Assembly: GCF_050434925.1 (NCBI RefSeq)
Contig: NZ_JBNDJK010000001.1
Location: forward strand, 7,688,001 to 7,752,000
Source of the DNA: Inquilinus ginsengisoli_B
GTDB taxonomy: Bacteria; Pseudomonadota; Alphaproteobacteria; DSM-16000; Inquilinaceae
Length of the DNA stretch: 64,000 nt
Reading direction: 5' to 3'
Shown in pieces: positions 27,765 to 36,888 of the stretch; position 1 is the stretch's first letter, and each line of letters opens with the position of its first letter. A program made the position numbers and the translations under genes. The notes below the pieces were generated by a model. The model was not told the origin of the DNA. It searched no databases and was given only the letters and a program-made list of their open reading frames with translations.

Positions 27765-30592
27765 GACGCGTGGGCCTCGTGGATTCCTCGGTCCTCAGGC
27801 TCGGAAGCGGCCGAGAGAAGCTTGCGCCTGACCTCGCGCTTCAACATGTCGAGGTCGAGCGGCTTTTCGAGAACGGGAAAGCCGTGGGTGGAGACCACCG
27901 CATCGAGCTCTCCAGCAAGCGCATCGCCGGTCACGACGATCACGCGCGACAGCAATGCCGGTGCGACCCGTTTCAGTCGGCTGATCAGCTGCGGACCGTC
28001 CATGTCCGGCATCCGGAGATCGACGATCAGGAGGTCGTAGGCGCGGGCCCGAACCAGATCGAGGGCAACCTGGCCGTTGGTCGCGACATCGACGATCAGC
28101 CCATCGCGCGCGAGCTGATCCGCAATCAACTCGGCTATCTCTTCCTCGTCGTCGACCACCAGCAGTTGCCCCTCGACAGGCCCCTCCAGCAACAGGTCGT
28201 GCTCCGCGTCGTCCACGACATGAAGCCCTGAGGCCGCCGGGATCCGCACGGTGAAGGTGGCGCCGCATCCGGGTGCGCTCGTCAGTTCCAGCGCCCCGCC
28301 ATGCGCGTCGATGATGCCGCGGCTGACGGAAAGCCCGATTCCGGTGCCGACGCCCTGCGGCTTGGTCGTGAAGAAGGGCTCGAACGCCCGACGCCGTACC
28401 TCCTCCGTCATGCCCGGGCCATTGTCCGTCACCTCCACGACCACCCCCGCCCCCTCGGTGCGCGCGGAAATCGTGAGTTGCCGCGGACCGAGGTTGGCGG
28501 CCAGCGCCTGCTGGGCGTTGACGACGAGATTGACGAAGACCTGATGAAGCTGGTCACGGTCGCCGTTCACGGATGCGAGGTCGTCGGGGACGTCGCAGGT
28601 GACCTTCACCGAGTGGGTTCGCAGCGCATAGTTTGCGAGAGTCAGCGCATCGGAGATCACATCGCCGATGAACAGGCGCCGCCGCTCGGGCGGCTTGGCG
28701 CGGGCCATTGCGAGGAACGATTTCACGATCCGGCCGCAGCGGTCCGCGGCCGCATGGACGTGCGATGCACGCTCCCGCGTCGCCGCATCCGGCGCCAGCT
28801 CGACGAGCATCTGCGAATAGCCGATCACGACGGAAAGCGGATTGTTGAGTTCGTGGGCGACGCCGGCGAGCAGGGATCCCAACGCCGCAAGCTTTTCGCT
28901 CTGATGAAGCGCTTCGCGCTGGCGCTCGAGGGCCCTCGCAGTCTCCTTGCGCTCGGTGACGTCGCGGCCGACGGCCTGGATCACCTGCAGCCGACCGTCG
29001 GCATCGAAAATTCCCGTCTCGACCCATTCCTCGTCGCAGATCCGCCCGTCGGACTGGGTGACGCGCAGTTCCAACAGCATCGTCGGCTTCTCCGGCGTCA
29101 GATTTGCGACGGCCTCATGCAGACGGGCCTCGTCCTCCGGCTCGATCGTGATGTGATCTGTCAGAATCTCGCCGATCATCTCGTCCCGGCCCATTCCGAC
29201 GTGCCGGCAGAAGGCCTGGTTGGCGAAAAGCACACGGCTGTCCGGCTGGAAGCGGACCACGAACTCGGTCTGTGTCTCGATCAGGGCCCGGTATTCGGCC
29301 TCGCGCTCCTCGATACGCCGTTGGCTGTGCCGCACGAGCATCAGACCGGGCCGGACCAGATAGCGGGAGAGGACCAGAACGGCGACGGCCAGGCTGGCGA
29401 TCACGCCCAGCAGCACCACGCCGCTCGGAGCGAGGCGGGCGAGAAGCGCGGTGCGGAGCTCCGGCTCCCGGATGCTGTGGACCAGCCAGAACGGCTCGGC
29501 GCCGGCCTTCTGCACCAGGAGGTTCACGCCGGCGACCGATCGAAAACCCTCCGATGGCGCCAAGATGTCCGCGAGCGGCAGCCGCGCGGCGTCCTCCGGA
29601 AGAATTGCGGCGATCGGCCAGGGTGCCTGGGACGGCGGCGCGTCGGCCCCGCGCATGGCAAGGACCTGACCTTCCGCGTTGACGACCGCCACGGTGCCCG
29701 GCGCCTGGGACAGCCCCGCGAGAAGAGTCTCGAAGTGCCGCAGCACGACATCGGTGCCGATGACGCCGAGGAAGCGATCGGCGGCATAGACCGGGACGCC
29801 GTGGCTCACCATCCAGCCGGCGCCGGCGGCGTCGAGATAGGGCTTCGTCCAATATAGCTTGCGCTCCGGGTTTGTGTCGGGCGTGCCCAGGCGGAAGATG
29901 TCGTAGTCGTTCCAGTCGGCAAGGATGTCCTCGATGCGTCGAGCGCCCCCCGCGACCGAATTGGCCAAGACCTCGGCCGACGGGAAAGGTGGATAGAGCA
30001 CCGCGAATTGGCGGCTCTCGGAAAAGAAGTACGTCCATTGCAGATAGGGCGAGGTGAGATGCCCGAGCCGGATCGGCTCCAGCAGGTCGAGCACTGCGTC
30101 GACCTCTCCGTAGCGCGGGGCGAGCTCGTCGATCAGCCTCGGTTCCGCCATGACGAAGCCGATCCCCCGCGCGCCCTGCTCGGTCGCCAGATGCTCGGTG
30201 AAATAGCCGTCGATCGCCGCGCCGCCGATCGGCTGGACGGACCGGCGGATGACGGACCGCATCGGCGAAGGCCCGCGCGGCACGCCGTCGGCAAGCCGGT
30301 CGGCGATGAACGCGGCCAGGCGCTGCACGTGAGTGCTCGGTGCGTCGAGAAGCGTTTCGAGCGCAGCGCGCTGGTCACCGGTCTGGCTGGCGATGTCGGC
30401 GAGCACCGTCCGGCGTTGATCCGCATAGAGTTGCGCGGCAAGGAACCCGATGAACAGGAGGAGCGGCAGCAAAGGAGCCAGGATCAGGAGAGCCGAGCGT
30501 CGAGCCAGTCCTCGGACGCCACGGCCGAACGTCGTTTCCGTCGACTGCCGCGGGCCGCCTTGCACCGGAGGCCCGTCCGTCCCGTTATTCAT
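27761..30592 (-). CDS. Membrane hybrid sensor histidine kinase with periplasmic sensor, PAS and receiver domains
   Basis: A protein of 943 residues from ATG 30592, chosen for the GGGAGGGGG ribosome site; a start 36 bp upstream is possible. Order: first membrane helix (about 32-56), periplasmic dCache-like sensor of about 320 residues, second helix (about 375-400), PAS, HisKA with phospho-acceptor His580 in GVAHELNNPL, HATPase (N-box VNLVVNAQQAL, G-box GTGIGLSV) and a C-terminal receiver (about 808-943) with acceptor Asp858 in LLIVDLRMPD. The large periplasmic part suggests a small-molecule ligand. It is followed at once by an OmpR-type regulator and is divergent from a second one. Confidence 0.9.
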   Translation of the reverse strand: MNNGTDGPPVQGGPRQSTETTFGRGVRGLARRSALLILAPLLPLLLFIGFLAAQLYADQRRTVLADIASQTGDQRAALETLLDAPSTHVQRLAAFIADRLADGVPRGPSPMRSVIRRSVQPIGGAAIDGYFTEHLATEQGARGIGFVMAEPRLIDELAPRYGEVDAVLDLLEPIRLGHLTSPYLQWTYFFSESRQFAVLYPPFPSAEVLANSVAGGARRIEDILADWNDYDIFRLGTPDTNPERKLYWTKPYLDAAGAGWMVSHGVPVYAADRFLGVIGTDVVLRHFETLLAGLSQAPGTVAVVNAEGQVLAMRGADAPPSQAPWPIAAILPEDAARLPLADILAPSEGFRSVAGVNLLVQKAGAEPFWLVHSIREPELRTALLARLAPSGVVLLGVIASLAVAVLVLSRYLVRPGLMLVRHSQRRIEEREAEYRALIETQTEFVVRFQPDSRVLFANQAFCRHVGMGRDEMIGEILTDHITIEPEDEARLHEAVANLTPEKPTMLLELRVTQSDGRICDEEWVETGIFDADGRLQVIQAVGRDVTERKETARALERQREALHQSEKLAALGSLLAGVAHELNNPLSVVIGYSQMLVELAPDAATRERASHVHAAADRCGRIVKSFLAMARAKPPERRRLFIGDVISDALTLANYALRTHSVKVTCDVPDDLASVNGDRDQLHQVFVNLVVNAQQALAANLGPRQLTISARTEGAGVVVEVTDNGPGMTEEVRRRAFEPFFTTKPQGVGTGIGLSVSRGIIDAHGGALELTSAPGCGATFTVRIPAASGLHVVDDAEHDLLLEGPVEGQLLVVDDEEEIAELIADQLARDGLIVDVATNGQVALDLVRARAYDLLIVDLRMPDMDGPQLISRLKRVAPALLSRVIVVTGDALAGELDAVVSTHGFPVLEKPLDLDMLKREVRRKLLSAASEPEDRGIHEAHAS

Positions 30593-30730
30593 CCGTCCCC
30601 CTCCCGATCGGTCAGCGCGCCGGCACATGACCCGGTCAAGATCTTGCCATACTGCGGCCGGACGGTTTCAATTCGATGCCGTCGCGGTGCATCGACCGGA
30701 AGCGACGGCCGTTGGCGGGAGCGTTGGGGG

Positions 30731-31432
30731 ATGGACACGCCGGGCCTGATCGTCGTCGATGACGAAGCACCGCTCAGGGGCATGCTTCGCGAGCACTTCG
30801 CCAGATTGGGATACCGGGTCCGCGAGGCCGGGGACGGCCGGGAATTCCGCCGCCTGCTGGCGGAGGACGGGTATGCGCCGGGATCGGAAGTGGCCCTGCT
30901 CGACGTGTCCCTCCCCGGCGAGAGCGGGTTCGAGCTGGCGCGGTTTCTGCGGGAGCAGCACTCCCTCGGCATCATCATGCTGACCGCCGCGGGGTCGCTG
31001 ATCGACCGTGTCGTCGGCCTCGAAGGAGGGGCGGACGACTATGTCACGAAGCCCTTCGACCTGGAGGAACTTGCGGCCCGGGTGTCGGCCGTCCTGCGCC
31101 GCCGCGCCGCCCTCGTTTCCGCCCGGGAAGCGGACGGCCGTTTCGGCCCCTACCGCCTCGATCTCGCGACATACCAGCTCCTCGGCGAGGACGGGGTGCC
31201 GGTCGAATTGCTGTCGACGGAACTCGATCTCGTGGTCGCCTTCGTCACCCACCGCGGCCGCGTGCTCTCGCGAGAGGACCTGTTGAAGCTGGCGCCCGGA
31301 CGGGCGGAAGACCCCTATGATCGCAGCATCGACGGCCGGATCATGCGCCTGCGGCGCAAGCTCGAGGTGGACCCGCGCGGGCCTGCGCTGATCCGCACGG
31401 TGCGCGGCGTCGGCTATATCTTCAACGGATGA
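30731..31432 (+). CDS. OmpR family response regulator, divergent from the hybrid kinase
   Basis: A protein of 233 residues: receiver domain (GLIVVDDEAPLRGMLREHF, Asp in ALLDVSLPGESG, Lys in YVTKPFDLEELAARV) and winged-helix output (STELDLVVAFVTHRGRVLSREDL, YDRSIDGRIMRLRRKLEVDP, IRTVRGVGYIF). It resembles the regulator at 27006. ATG 30731 follows a G-rich stretch. The 138-bp divergent gap may be its target. Two regulators flanking one hybrid kinase suggests branched phosphotransfer. Confidence 0.88.
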   Translation: MDTPGLIVVDDEAPLRGMLREHFARLGYRVREAGDGREFRRLLAEDGYAPGSEVALLDVSLPGESGFELARFLREQHSLGIIMLTAAGSLIDRVVGLEGGADDYVTKPFDLEELAARVSAVLRRRAALVSAREADGRFGPYRLDLATYQLLGEDGVPVELLSTELDLVVAFVTHRGRVLSREDLLKLAPGRAEDPYDRSIDGRIMRLRRKLEVDPRGPALIRTVRGVGYIFNG

Positions 31433-31471
31433 CCGCCGGGCACGCGGCAACCCCGGTGCCCGGCGTTCGCA

Positions 31472-32966
31472 TCACAGGATGAAGTCCGACGCGTTGAGGT
31501 TGACGATGCCCTCGATCTCGAGCAGGAACTCAGCCGCCAGGCTGCCGCCGATATTCGCCGCGACATAAGTATTGCCGCCGCTGAAGTGGTAGCGGACCTG
31601 ACCGGCGGCCGTGAAATCCTGGTCGCCGACGAAGGCGAAGGCCTGATTGCCCGTCGCCGCCGTGTTCGCGTCGATCGCCGAGAGGTCGATCCTGTCGCCC
31701 GGTTCCGACGGCTGCCCCGGAGCCCCGATATGGCCACGGTTGAAGTCGTGGATCACGTCCATCCCGATGACCGTGGAATCGCTGGTGCTCAGGAAGGCGA
31801 AGACGTCTCCGGACATCACGTTCTCGTAATGGCCGCTGTCATGAAGGTTGCCGTAAAGATCGTCCGCTCCGCCCCCACCGACCAGCCGATCCCGTCCGGC
31901 GCCGCCGATGAGGACATCATTGCCGGCCTTGCCGTAGAGCTCATCGTTGCCGCCCCACCCGTTGAGCCGGTTGGCGGCCCCGTCCGCCGTGGAGATCGTC
32001 CCCGTAGAATCCGCCGTTTACTTTTTCGATACCGAAAAGGAAATCGACGTCCGCGCCCTCATAGGCAACGCCGGTCGACAGGTTCACCGCGACTCCAGAG
32101 CGGGAAGACGTGTAGGAAGCCCCGTCGATCCCCGAGCCGCCGTCGACATGGTCCGCGCCCTGTCCGCCCAAGAGCCAATCGTCGCCGGCCCCGCCAGAGA
32201 GCATGTCGCGGCCGAGGCCGCCGGTCTGGTAGTCGTTGTCGGCACCACCATAGAGCGTGTCGTCGCCGAACCCGCCGGTCAGCCAGTCATCGCCCGCCTC
32301 CCCATAGAGGAGATCGTTCCCGTCGCCCAGCGCGTCCGCGGTGGCGGTATCGTCATTGGCAAAGTCTCCGCCGTGCAGGGTGTCGCCGCCGGTACCGCCA
32401 TGGAGCGTATCGGAACCGCCCTGCCCGGACAGCTGGTCGCTCCCGCCGAGCCCCTTGATGACATTGGCGGCCTGGTTCCCGGATAGAGTATCGCCGCCGC
32501 TGCTCGAGCCGATGATGGTCTCGATGCCGACAAGCGTATCCTGCGACCCGCCATCGGTTCGGCTCTGTGCGGTTCCCTTGGCCAGATCGACCTTCACGCC
32601 CCCTGCCACGTCCTCGTAGGACACCGTATCCGTGTCGGCGCCACCATCCAGGTGGTCGCCGTCGACGCCGCCGCGGATCAGGTCGTTGCCGGAACCCGCA
32701 TAGATATGGTCGGCGTCGGCACCGCCATCGATGAGGTCCTCACCGGCGCCGCCATAGATCTCGTCGAGACCGGCGCCGCCATCGAGCCTGTCGTTGCGGC
32801 TGCCGCCGGACAGTTCATCGTCGCCTCCATAACCGTAGAGACTGTCGTCGAGGCCGCCGCCGGTGAGCTTGTCCGCCCCCGCGGTTCCATGGACGGGAAG
32901 CGTCGCCCATCCCGTAAAATCGGCGTTGCCGTGGATCGGCGAACCGCCCGCCTTCTTCTGTGCCAT
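31472..32966 (-). pseudogene. RTX (haemolysin-type Ca-binding) secreted protein, frameshifted
   Basis: The gene starts at ATG 32966 behind a near-consensus AGGAGG site. It encodes about 30 GGxGxDxLx nonapeptides, then a Peptidase_M10_C-like C-terminus (VFAFLSTSDSTVIGMDVIHDFNRG, ending in NLNASDFIL) that would guide type I secretion. The frame breaks at a four-base C run (32000-32003). Reading stops at 31941, while the next frame continues the repeats (NRLNGWGGNDELYG) to the true end at 31472. Removing one base of the run restores a protein of about 497 residues. No catalytic domain is visible, so it would be a calcium-binding surface or exported protein. It is either inactivated, phase-variable or a sequencing error. 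Confidence 0.82.
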
Positions 32967-33065
32967 TGTAACCTCCTGGGTTTGTTCGGCGAGCGCACTA
33001 GAAACCCGGGATGTTTCATGGCCGTGGCGCGGCTGTTTCAGCCGTGTCGCGAGCTCTGGACCCTT

Positions 33066-33659
33066 TCAGCTGGCCTCGACCGCGCAGCCGAACTCCGCCG
33101 CGGAGGCTTCGAGCCAGCGCCAGAGGCTGCCGGCGAAGCTGCGGTAGATGGCGATCTCGTAGGTCGGCCGGTCGTCGAGCTGCCAGAGCTGTGCGCCGAT
33201 ATGGGCGATCACGGTCACCGCCGCGTCGCCCGGGCCGAAGGCGCGCGGATGCAGGTCGAGGCCGACGCCCTTGATCAGCGCGTCGCGGGCGTGCGGGCCG
33301 GAGACGCGCAGCACGGCGAGGCCGTCGCTCTGGTCGCTCACGGCCGCGAAGGCGCCGACGGTCTCCGTCAGCTCACGGGTCAGGTCGTGCCCGTCCTCGG
33401 CCACGGCGAGCCATTGGCCGGGGCCGGACCAGATGACAGCGAGGCGGCCCTGCTCCACCCGCTTCGGCGTGGCCGGCAGCTCCAGACCAAAACGGGCGCG
33501 GACCGCGGCGGCGAGATCGCCGGCCCGGCCCTCGCAGGCGATCAGCTTCGCCATCGCCAGATCGTCGCGTGATCGGACAGTGACGCCGGGCTCGCCCTCG
33601 GCGCGGCCGGACCGGGCGGGGAGGCCGATGAAGGCGGATCGGGGGGTGAGGTCAGGCAC
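33066..33659 (-). CDS. soxG: Sarcosine oxidase gamma subunit
   Basis: A protein of 197 residues from GTG 33659, overlapping the end of soxA by 8 bp. It shows the SoxG pattern: VTVRSRDDLAMAKLIA, VIWSGPGQWLAVAEDG, DQSDGLAVLRVSGPHARDALIKG and VDLHPRAF-type (GLDLHPRAFGPGDAAVTVIAHIGAQLWQLDD) segments, and a Y..A..RSFA..LWRWL end. SoxG is the small fourth subunit of heterotetrameric sarcosine oxidase and is related to the T-protein fold. It is the last gene of soxBDAG. Confidence 0.87.
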   Translation of the reverse strand: MPDLTPRSAFIGLPARSGRAEGEPGVTVRSRDDLAMAKLIACEGRAGDLAAAVRARFGLELPATPKRVEQGRLAVIWSGPGQWLAVAEDGHDLTRELTETVGAFAAVSDQSDGLAVLRVSGPHARDALIKGVGLDLHPRAFGPGDAAVTVIAHIGAQLWQLDDRPTYEIAIYRSFAGSLWRWLEASAAEFGCAVEAS

Positions 33660-36612
33660 GCAGGCGCTCCCCTTCCGGGTCGTGGAACACGGGCGACACC
33701 ACCTCGACCGCCACCTCCTCGCCGCGCACCGGGTCGCAGGCGCGGAGGGTCTCGCCGATCCGCGCCGGGCCGCCCGACAGCAGGCCAAGGCCGATCCAGT
33801 GGCCCAGCCCCGGCGAGTAGGCAACGGAGGTCATGTAGCCCAGGTCGTTGGCTGCCGTGGCCGCCGCGCCGTTCGGGATGAAATGCGCCCCGGCCCGGAG
33901 CCGCCGCGACCGGTCGACCGGCCGGAAGCCGACCAGGGCCGGCCGCGCCGGGTCTGCCAGCCCCGGCCGCTCGGCCAGGACCCGGCCGATATAGTCCTTC
34001 TTGATCGACATCATCCGGCCGAGGCCGAGATCGGCGGCGGTGGTCTGGCCGTTCAGCTCGTTGCCGGCGGCATGGCCCTTCTCGATCCGCATCACGCCCA
34101 GCGCCTCGGTGCCGTAGGCGGTGACGCCGAGATCGGCACCCGCCTGCATCAGCCGGCGCGCCAGCGCGTCGCCGTAGCGGGCCGGCACCGCGACCTCATA
34201 GGCCAGCTCGCCCGAGAAGGAGATGCGGAACAGCCGCGCGGCGATGCCGCCGCAGACCATGAGCTCGGCCGCGGCGAGATAGGGGAACGCCTCGTTGCCG
34301 ATGTCGAAGGGGGCGTCGACGATCCGGGCCAGGAGCGTGCGCGCCTTCGGCCCGGCCACGGAGAACTGGGCCCATTGGTCGCTGACCGAGGTGAACTGCA
34401 CGTCGAACTCCGGCCACAGGCACTGGTGGCAGAACTCCATGTGCTGGAACACCTTGGCGGCATTGGCCGTGGTGGTGGTGACCAGGAACCGGTCCTCGCC
34501 CAGCCGCGAGGTGGTGCCGTCATCCATGACGATGCCGTCCTCGCGCAGCATCAGGCCGTAACGCGCCTTCCCGACCGGCAGCGTGGTCCAGGTGTTGATG
34601 TAGAGCCGGTTCAGGAACTCCGCCGCGTCGGCGCCCTGCAGGTCGATCTTGCCGAGGGTGGAGACGTCGCAGATCCCGACGGCGGAGCGGACCTGCCGCA
34701 CCTCGCGGCTGACCGTCTCCAGCCAGTCCTTCTCTTCCGGCCGCGGGAAGTACTGGGCGCGCAGCCAGGCCCCGGTCTCGACGAACACCGCCCCCTGCTC
34801 CGCCGCCCAGTCATGCGACGGGGTCAGGCGGGTCGGGCGGAAGTCGTGGCCGCGGGCGTGGCCGGCGAAGGCGCCCAGCGACACCGGGGTATAGGGCGGG
34901 CGGAACCGGGTGGAACCGATCGCGTCGATATCCCGCGCCGTGATCTCGGCCATGATGCCGATGGCGTTGACGTTCGAGGTTTTGCCCTGGTCGGTCGCCA
35001 TGCCGAGGGTGGTGTAGCGCTTCAGGTGTTCGACAGCGCGGAAGCCTTCGCGCTCGGCCAGCTCGATGTCCTTGTCGGTGACGTCGTTCTGGAAGTCGAC
35101 GAAGCGCTTGCCGCCTCCACCGCTCACCCGCCAGAGCGGGCTGACGCCGGTCGCCTCCGGCGCCGTCTGCGGCGGGTCGAAGCGGCCGCCGTCGAAGCCG
35201 CAATCCTTCGCCGCCTCGGCCCCCGCCCGGCCGCCGCCGGCGAGGCAGCCGGCCAGGTCGAACGTCCCGGCGGCGCTGCCGGCCACGTCCATGCCGGCGG
35301 GCAAATCGCCCGGGACGAACGCGGCCAGCGCTGCGTACCAGGCGGGACGGCCGCCGAGATGCGAGGTCAGGTGGACGTTCGGACTGAAGCCGCCGGAGAT
35401 GGCCAGCAGATCGCAGGGCAGCGTCGAAGGGCCGCCCGCGGCGTCGCGGATCTCGACCGCATGCAGGCCGCGCGCGCCGCCGACGGCGCGGGTCACCACG
35501 GCGCCGGCCAGGAGCCGCGTGCCGGCCGCCTGCAGCGTCGATCCCGGCCTTGCATCGACGATCGCCTCCACCGCCACCCCGGCGGTGGCGAGGTCGGCGG
35601 CCACGGCGCCGGCGGTGTCGTTGTTGGCGAAGACCACGGCGCGGCGGCCCGGTGCCACGGCGTAGCGGTTCAGGTAGGTCCGGACCGCGCCGGCCAGCAT
35701 CACCCCGGGCCGGTCGTTGTCGCCGAACACCAGCGGCCGCTCCAGGCTGCCGGCCGCCAGCACGCAGCGCCTGGCCACGATGCGCCACAGGCGCTGCCGC
35801 GGGGCGTGCGGCTCAGGCACCGGCAGGTGGTCGCCGACCCGTTCGACCGCGCCATAGGTGCCGTGGTCGAACACGCCGAACACGGTGGTGCGGCGCAGGA
35901 TCCTGACCTCCGACAGGCCTGCCAGCTCGGCCTCGGCCGAGGCCGCCCAATCCGGCGCTGCCCGGCCGCCGACCGGCCGGCGTTCGGACAGCAGGCTGCC
36001 GCCGAGGCGGGCGCCCTCGTCGCACAGGATCACCCGCGCCCCGGACCGCCCTGCCGCCAGCGCCGCCGTCAGCCCGGCCGGGCCGGCGCCGACCACCAGC
36101 ACATCGCAGTGGATCGTCGCCTTCTCGTAATGGTCCGGGTCGGGTTCGGTGGCGGCGCGGCCGAGGCCTGCGGCGCGGCGGATCAGCGGCTCATACACCT
36201 TCTCCCAGAACCGGGCCGGCCACATGAAGGTCTTGTAGTAGAAGCCGGCGGCGAAGATGGGGGACAAGAGCCCGTTCACCGCCATCAGGTCGAAGCCGAG
36301 GGACGGCCAGCGGTTCTGGCTGTCCGCCTGCAGCCCGTCGAACAGCTCGACCACCGTGGCGCGGCTGTTCGGCTCCCGCCGCGCGCCGCGGCGCAGCTCG
36401 ACCAGCGCGTTCGGCTCCTCCGCCCCGGCCGAGAGAATGCCGCGCGGGCGGTGATATTTGAACGACCGTCCGGTCAATCCGACGCCGTTGGCCAGCAGGG
36501 CCGAGGCCAGGGTGTCGCCGGGATGGCCCGCGAGCTCGCGCCCGTCGAAGCGGAAGCGCAGCGTCGCCGAGCGGTCGATCAGGCCGCCGGCCGGGAGGCG
36601 AAAGGAGGTCAT
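33652..36612 (-). CDS. soxA: Sarcosine oxidase alpha subunit
   Basis: A protein of 986 residues, the usual SoxA size. Order: Fer2_4-like N-terminal domain (FRFDGRELAGHPGDTLASAL, FKYHRPRG), a pyridine-nucleotide-disulfide-oxidoreductase domain with CDVLVVGAGPAGLTAALAAG (about residue 170), and a C-terminal aminomethyltransferase-like region (GICDVSTLGKIDLQGADAAEFLNRLY, FSGELAYEVAVPARYGDAL, RIEKGHAAGNELNG) that receives the one-carbon unit on tetrahydrofolate. The complex oxidises sarcosine to glycine, H2O2 and methylene-THF. It overlaps soxD by 4 bp at its start and soxG at its end. Confidence 0.95.
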   Translation of the reverse strand: MTSFRLPAGGLIDRSATLRFRFDGRELAGHPGDTLASALLANGVGLTGRSFKYHRPRGILSAGAEEPNALVELRRGARREPNSRATVVELFDGLQADSQNRWPSLGFDLMAVNGLLSPIFAAGFYYKTFMWPARFWEKVYEPLIRRAAGLGRAATEPDPDHYEKATIHCDVLVVGAGPAGLTAALAAGRSGARVILCDEGARLGGSLLSERRPVGGRAAPDWAASAEAELAGLSEVRILRRTTVFGVFDHGTYGAVERVGDHLPVPEPHAPRQRLWRIVARRCVLAAGSLERPLVFGDNDRPGVMLAGAVRTYLNRYAVAPGRRAVVFANNDTAGAVAADLATAGVAVEAIVDARPGSTLQAAGTRLLAGAVVTRAVGGARGLHAVEIRDAAGGPSTLPCDLLAISGGFSPNVHLTSHLGGRPAWYAALAAFVPGDLPAGMDVAGSAAGTFDLAGCLAGGGRAGAEAAKDCGFDGGRFDPPQTAPEATGVSPLWRVSGGGGKRFVDFQNDVTDKDIELAEREGFRAVEHLKRYTTLGMATDQGKTSNVNAIGIMAEITARDIDAIGSTRFRPPYTPVSLGAFAGHARGHDFRPTRLTPSHDWAAEQGAVFVETGAWLRAQYFPRPEEKDWLETVSREVRQVRSAVGICDVSTLGKIDLQGADAAEFLNRLYINTWTTLPVGKARYGLMLREDGIVMDDGTTSRLGEDRFLVTTTTANAAKVFQHMEFCHQCLWPEFDVQFTSVSDQWAQFSVAGPKARTLLARIVDAPFDIGNEAFPYLAAAELMVCGGIAARLFRISFSGELAYEVAVPARYGDALARRLMQAGADLGVTAYGTEALGVMRIEKGHAAGNELNGQTTAADLGLGRMMSIKKDYIGRVLAERPGLADPARPALVGFRPVDRSRRLRAGAHFIPNGAAATAANDLGYMTSVAYSPGLGHWIGLGLLSGGPARIGETLRACDPVRGEEVAVEVVSPVFHDPEGERLRA

Positions 36613-36878
36613 CGCCGAACCTCCCCTCGGGCCCGGGCGTCGACGGCGCCGAGGATGCGGTGGTCGCGCGTGTCGCGGGTCACCACCAGCCAGGAGCGGC
36701 AGCCGCCGCCGTGATACCAGTATTCCGCCAGCGCCCCGGCCGGGTTGTCACGGCGATAGGCGTAGTCGACGTAGGCGTCGATGCCGGCATCGGGCGCCGG
36801 CCGCCGCACCGTGGCGTCGCCGAGATAGCTGAACTCCTCCGCCGGGCGCTCGCCGCAATGGGGACAGGGGATCCGCAT
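36609..36878 (-). CDS. soxD: Sarcosine oxidase delta subunit
   Basis: A small protein of 89 residues. The zinc motif CPHCGERPAEEFSYLGDA starts at residue 5, and YRRDNPAGALAEYWYHGGGC carries the later His/Cys ligands, as in SoxD. ATG 36878 is 10 bp after the soxB stop, with GAGG at a suitable distance; in-frame starts further up overlap soxB. It is a structural zinc subunit of the sarcosine oxidase complex. Confidence 0.92.
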   Translation of the reverse strand: MRIPCPHCGERPAEEFSYLGDATVRRPAPDAGIDAYVDYAYRRDNPAGALAEYWYHGGGCRSWLVVTRDTRDHRILGAVDARARGEVRR

Positions 36879-36888
36879 GGTCGTGTCC

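Noticed and set aside
33271..36714. Very long plus-strand open frame opposite soxA
   Set aside because: A GC-rich shadow of soxA; Arg/Ala/Gly-rich and without domains, while soxA is a clear match.
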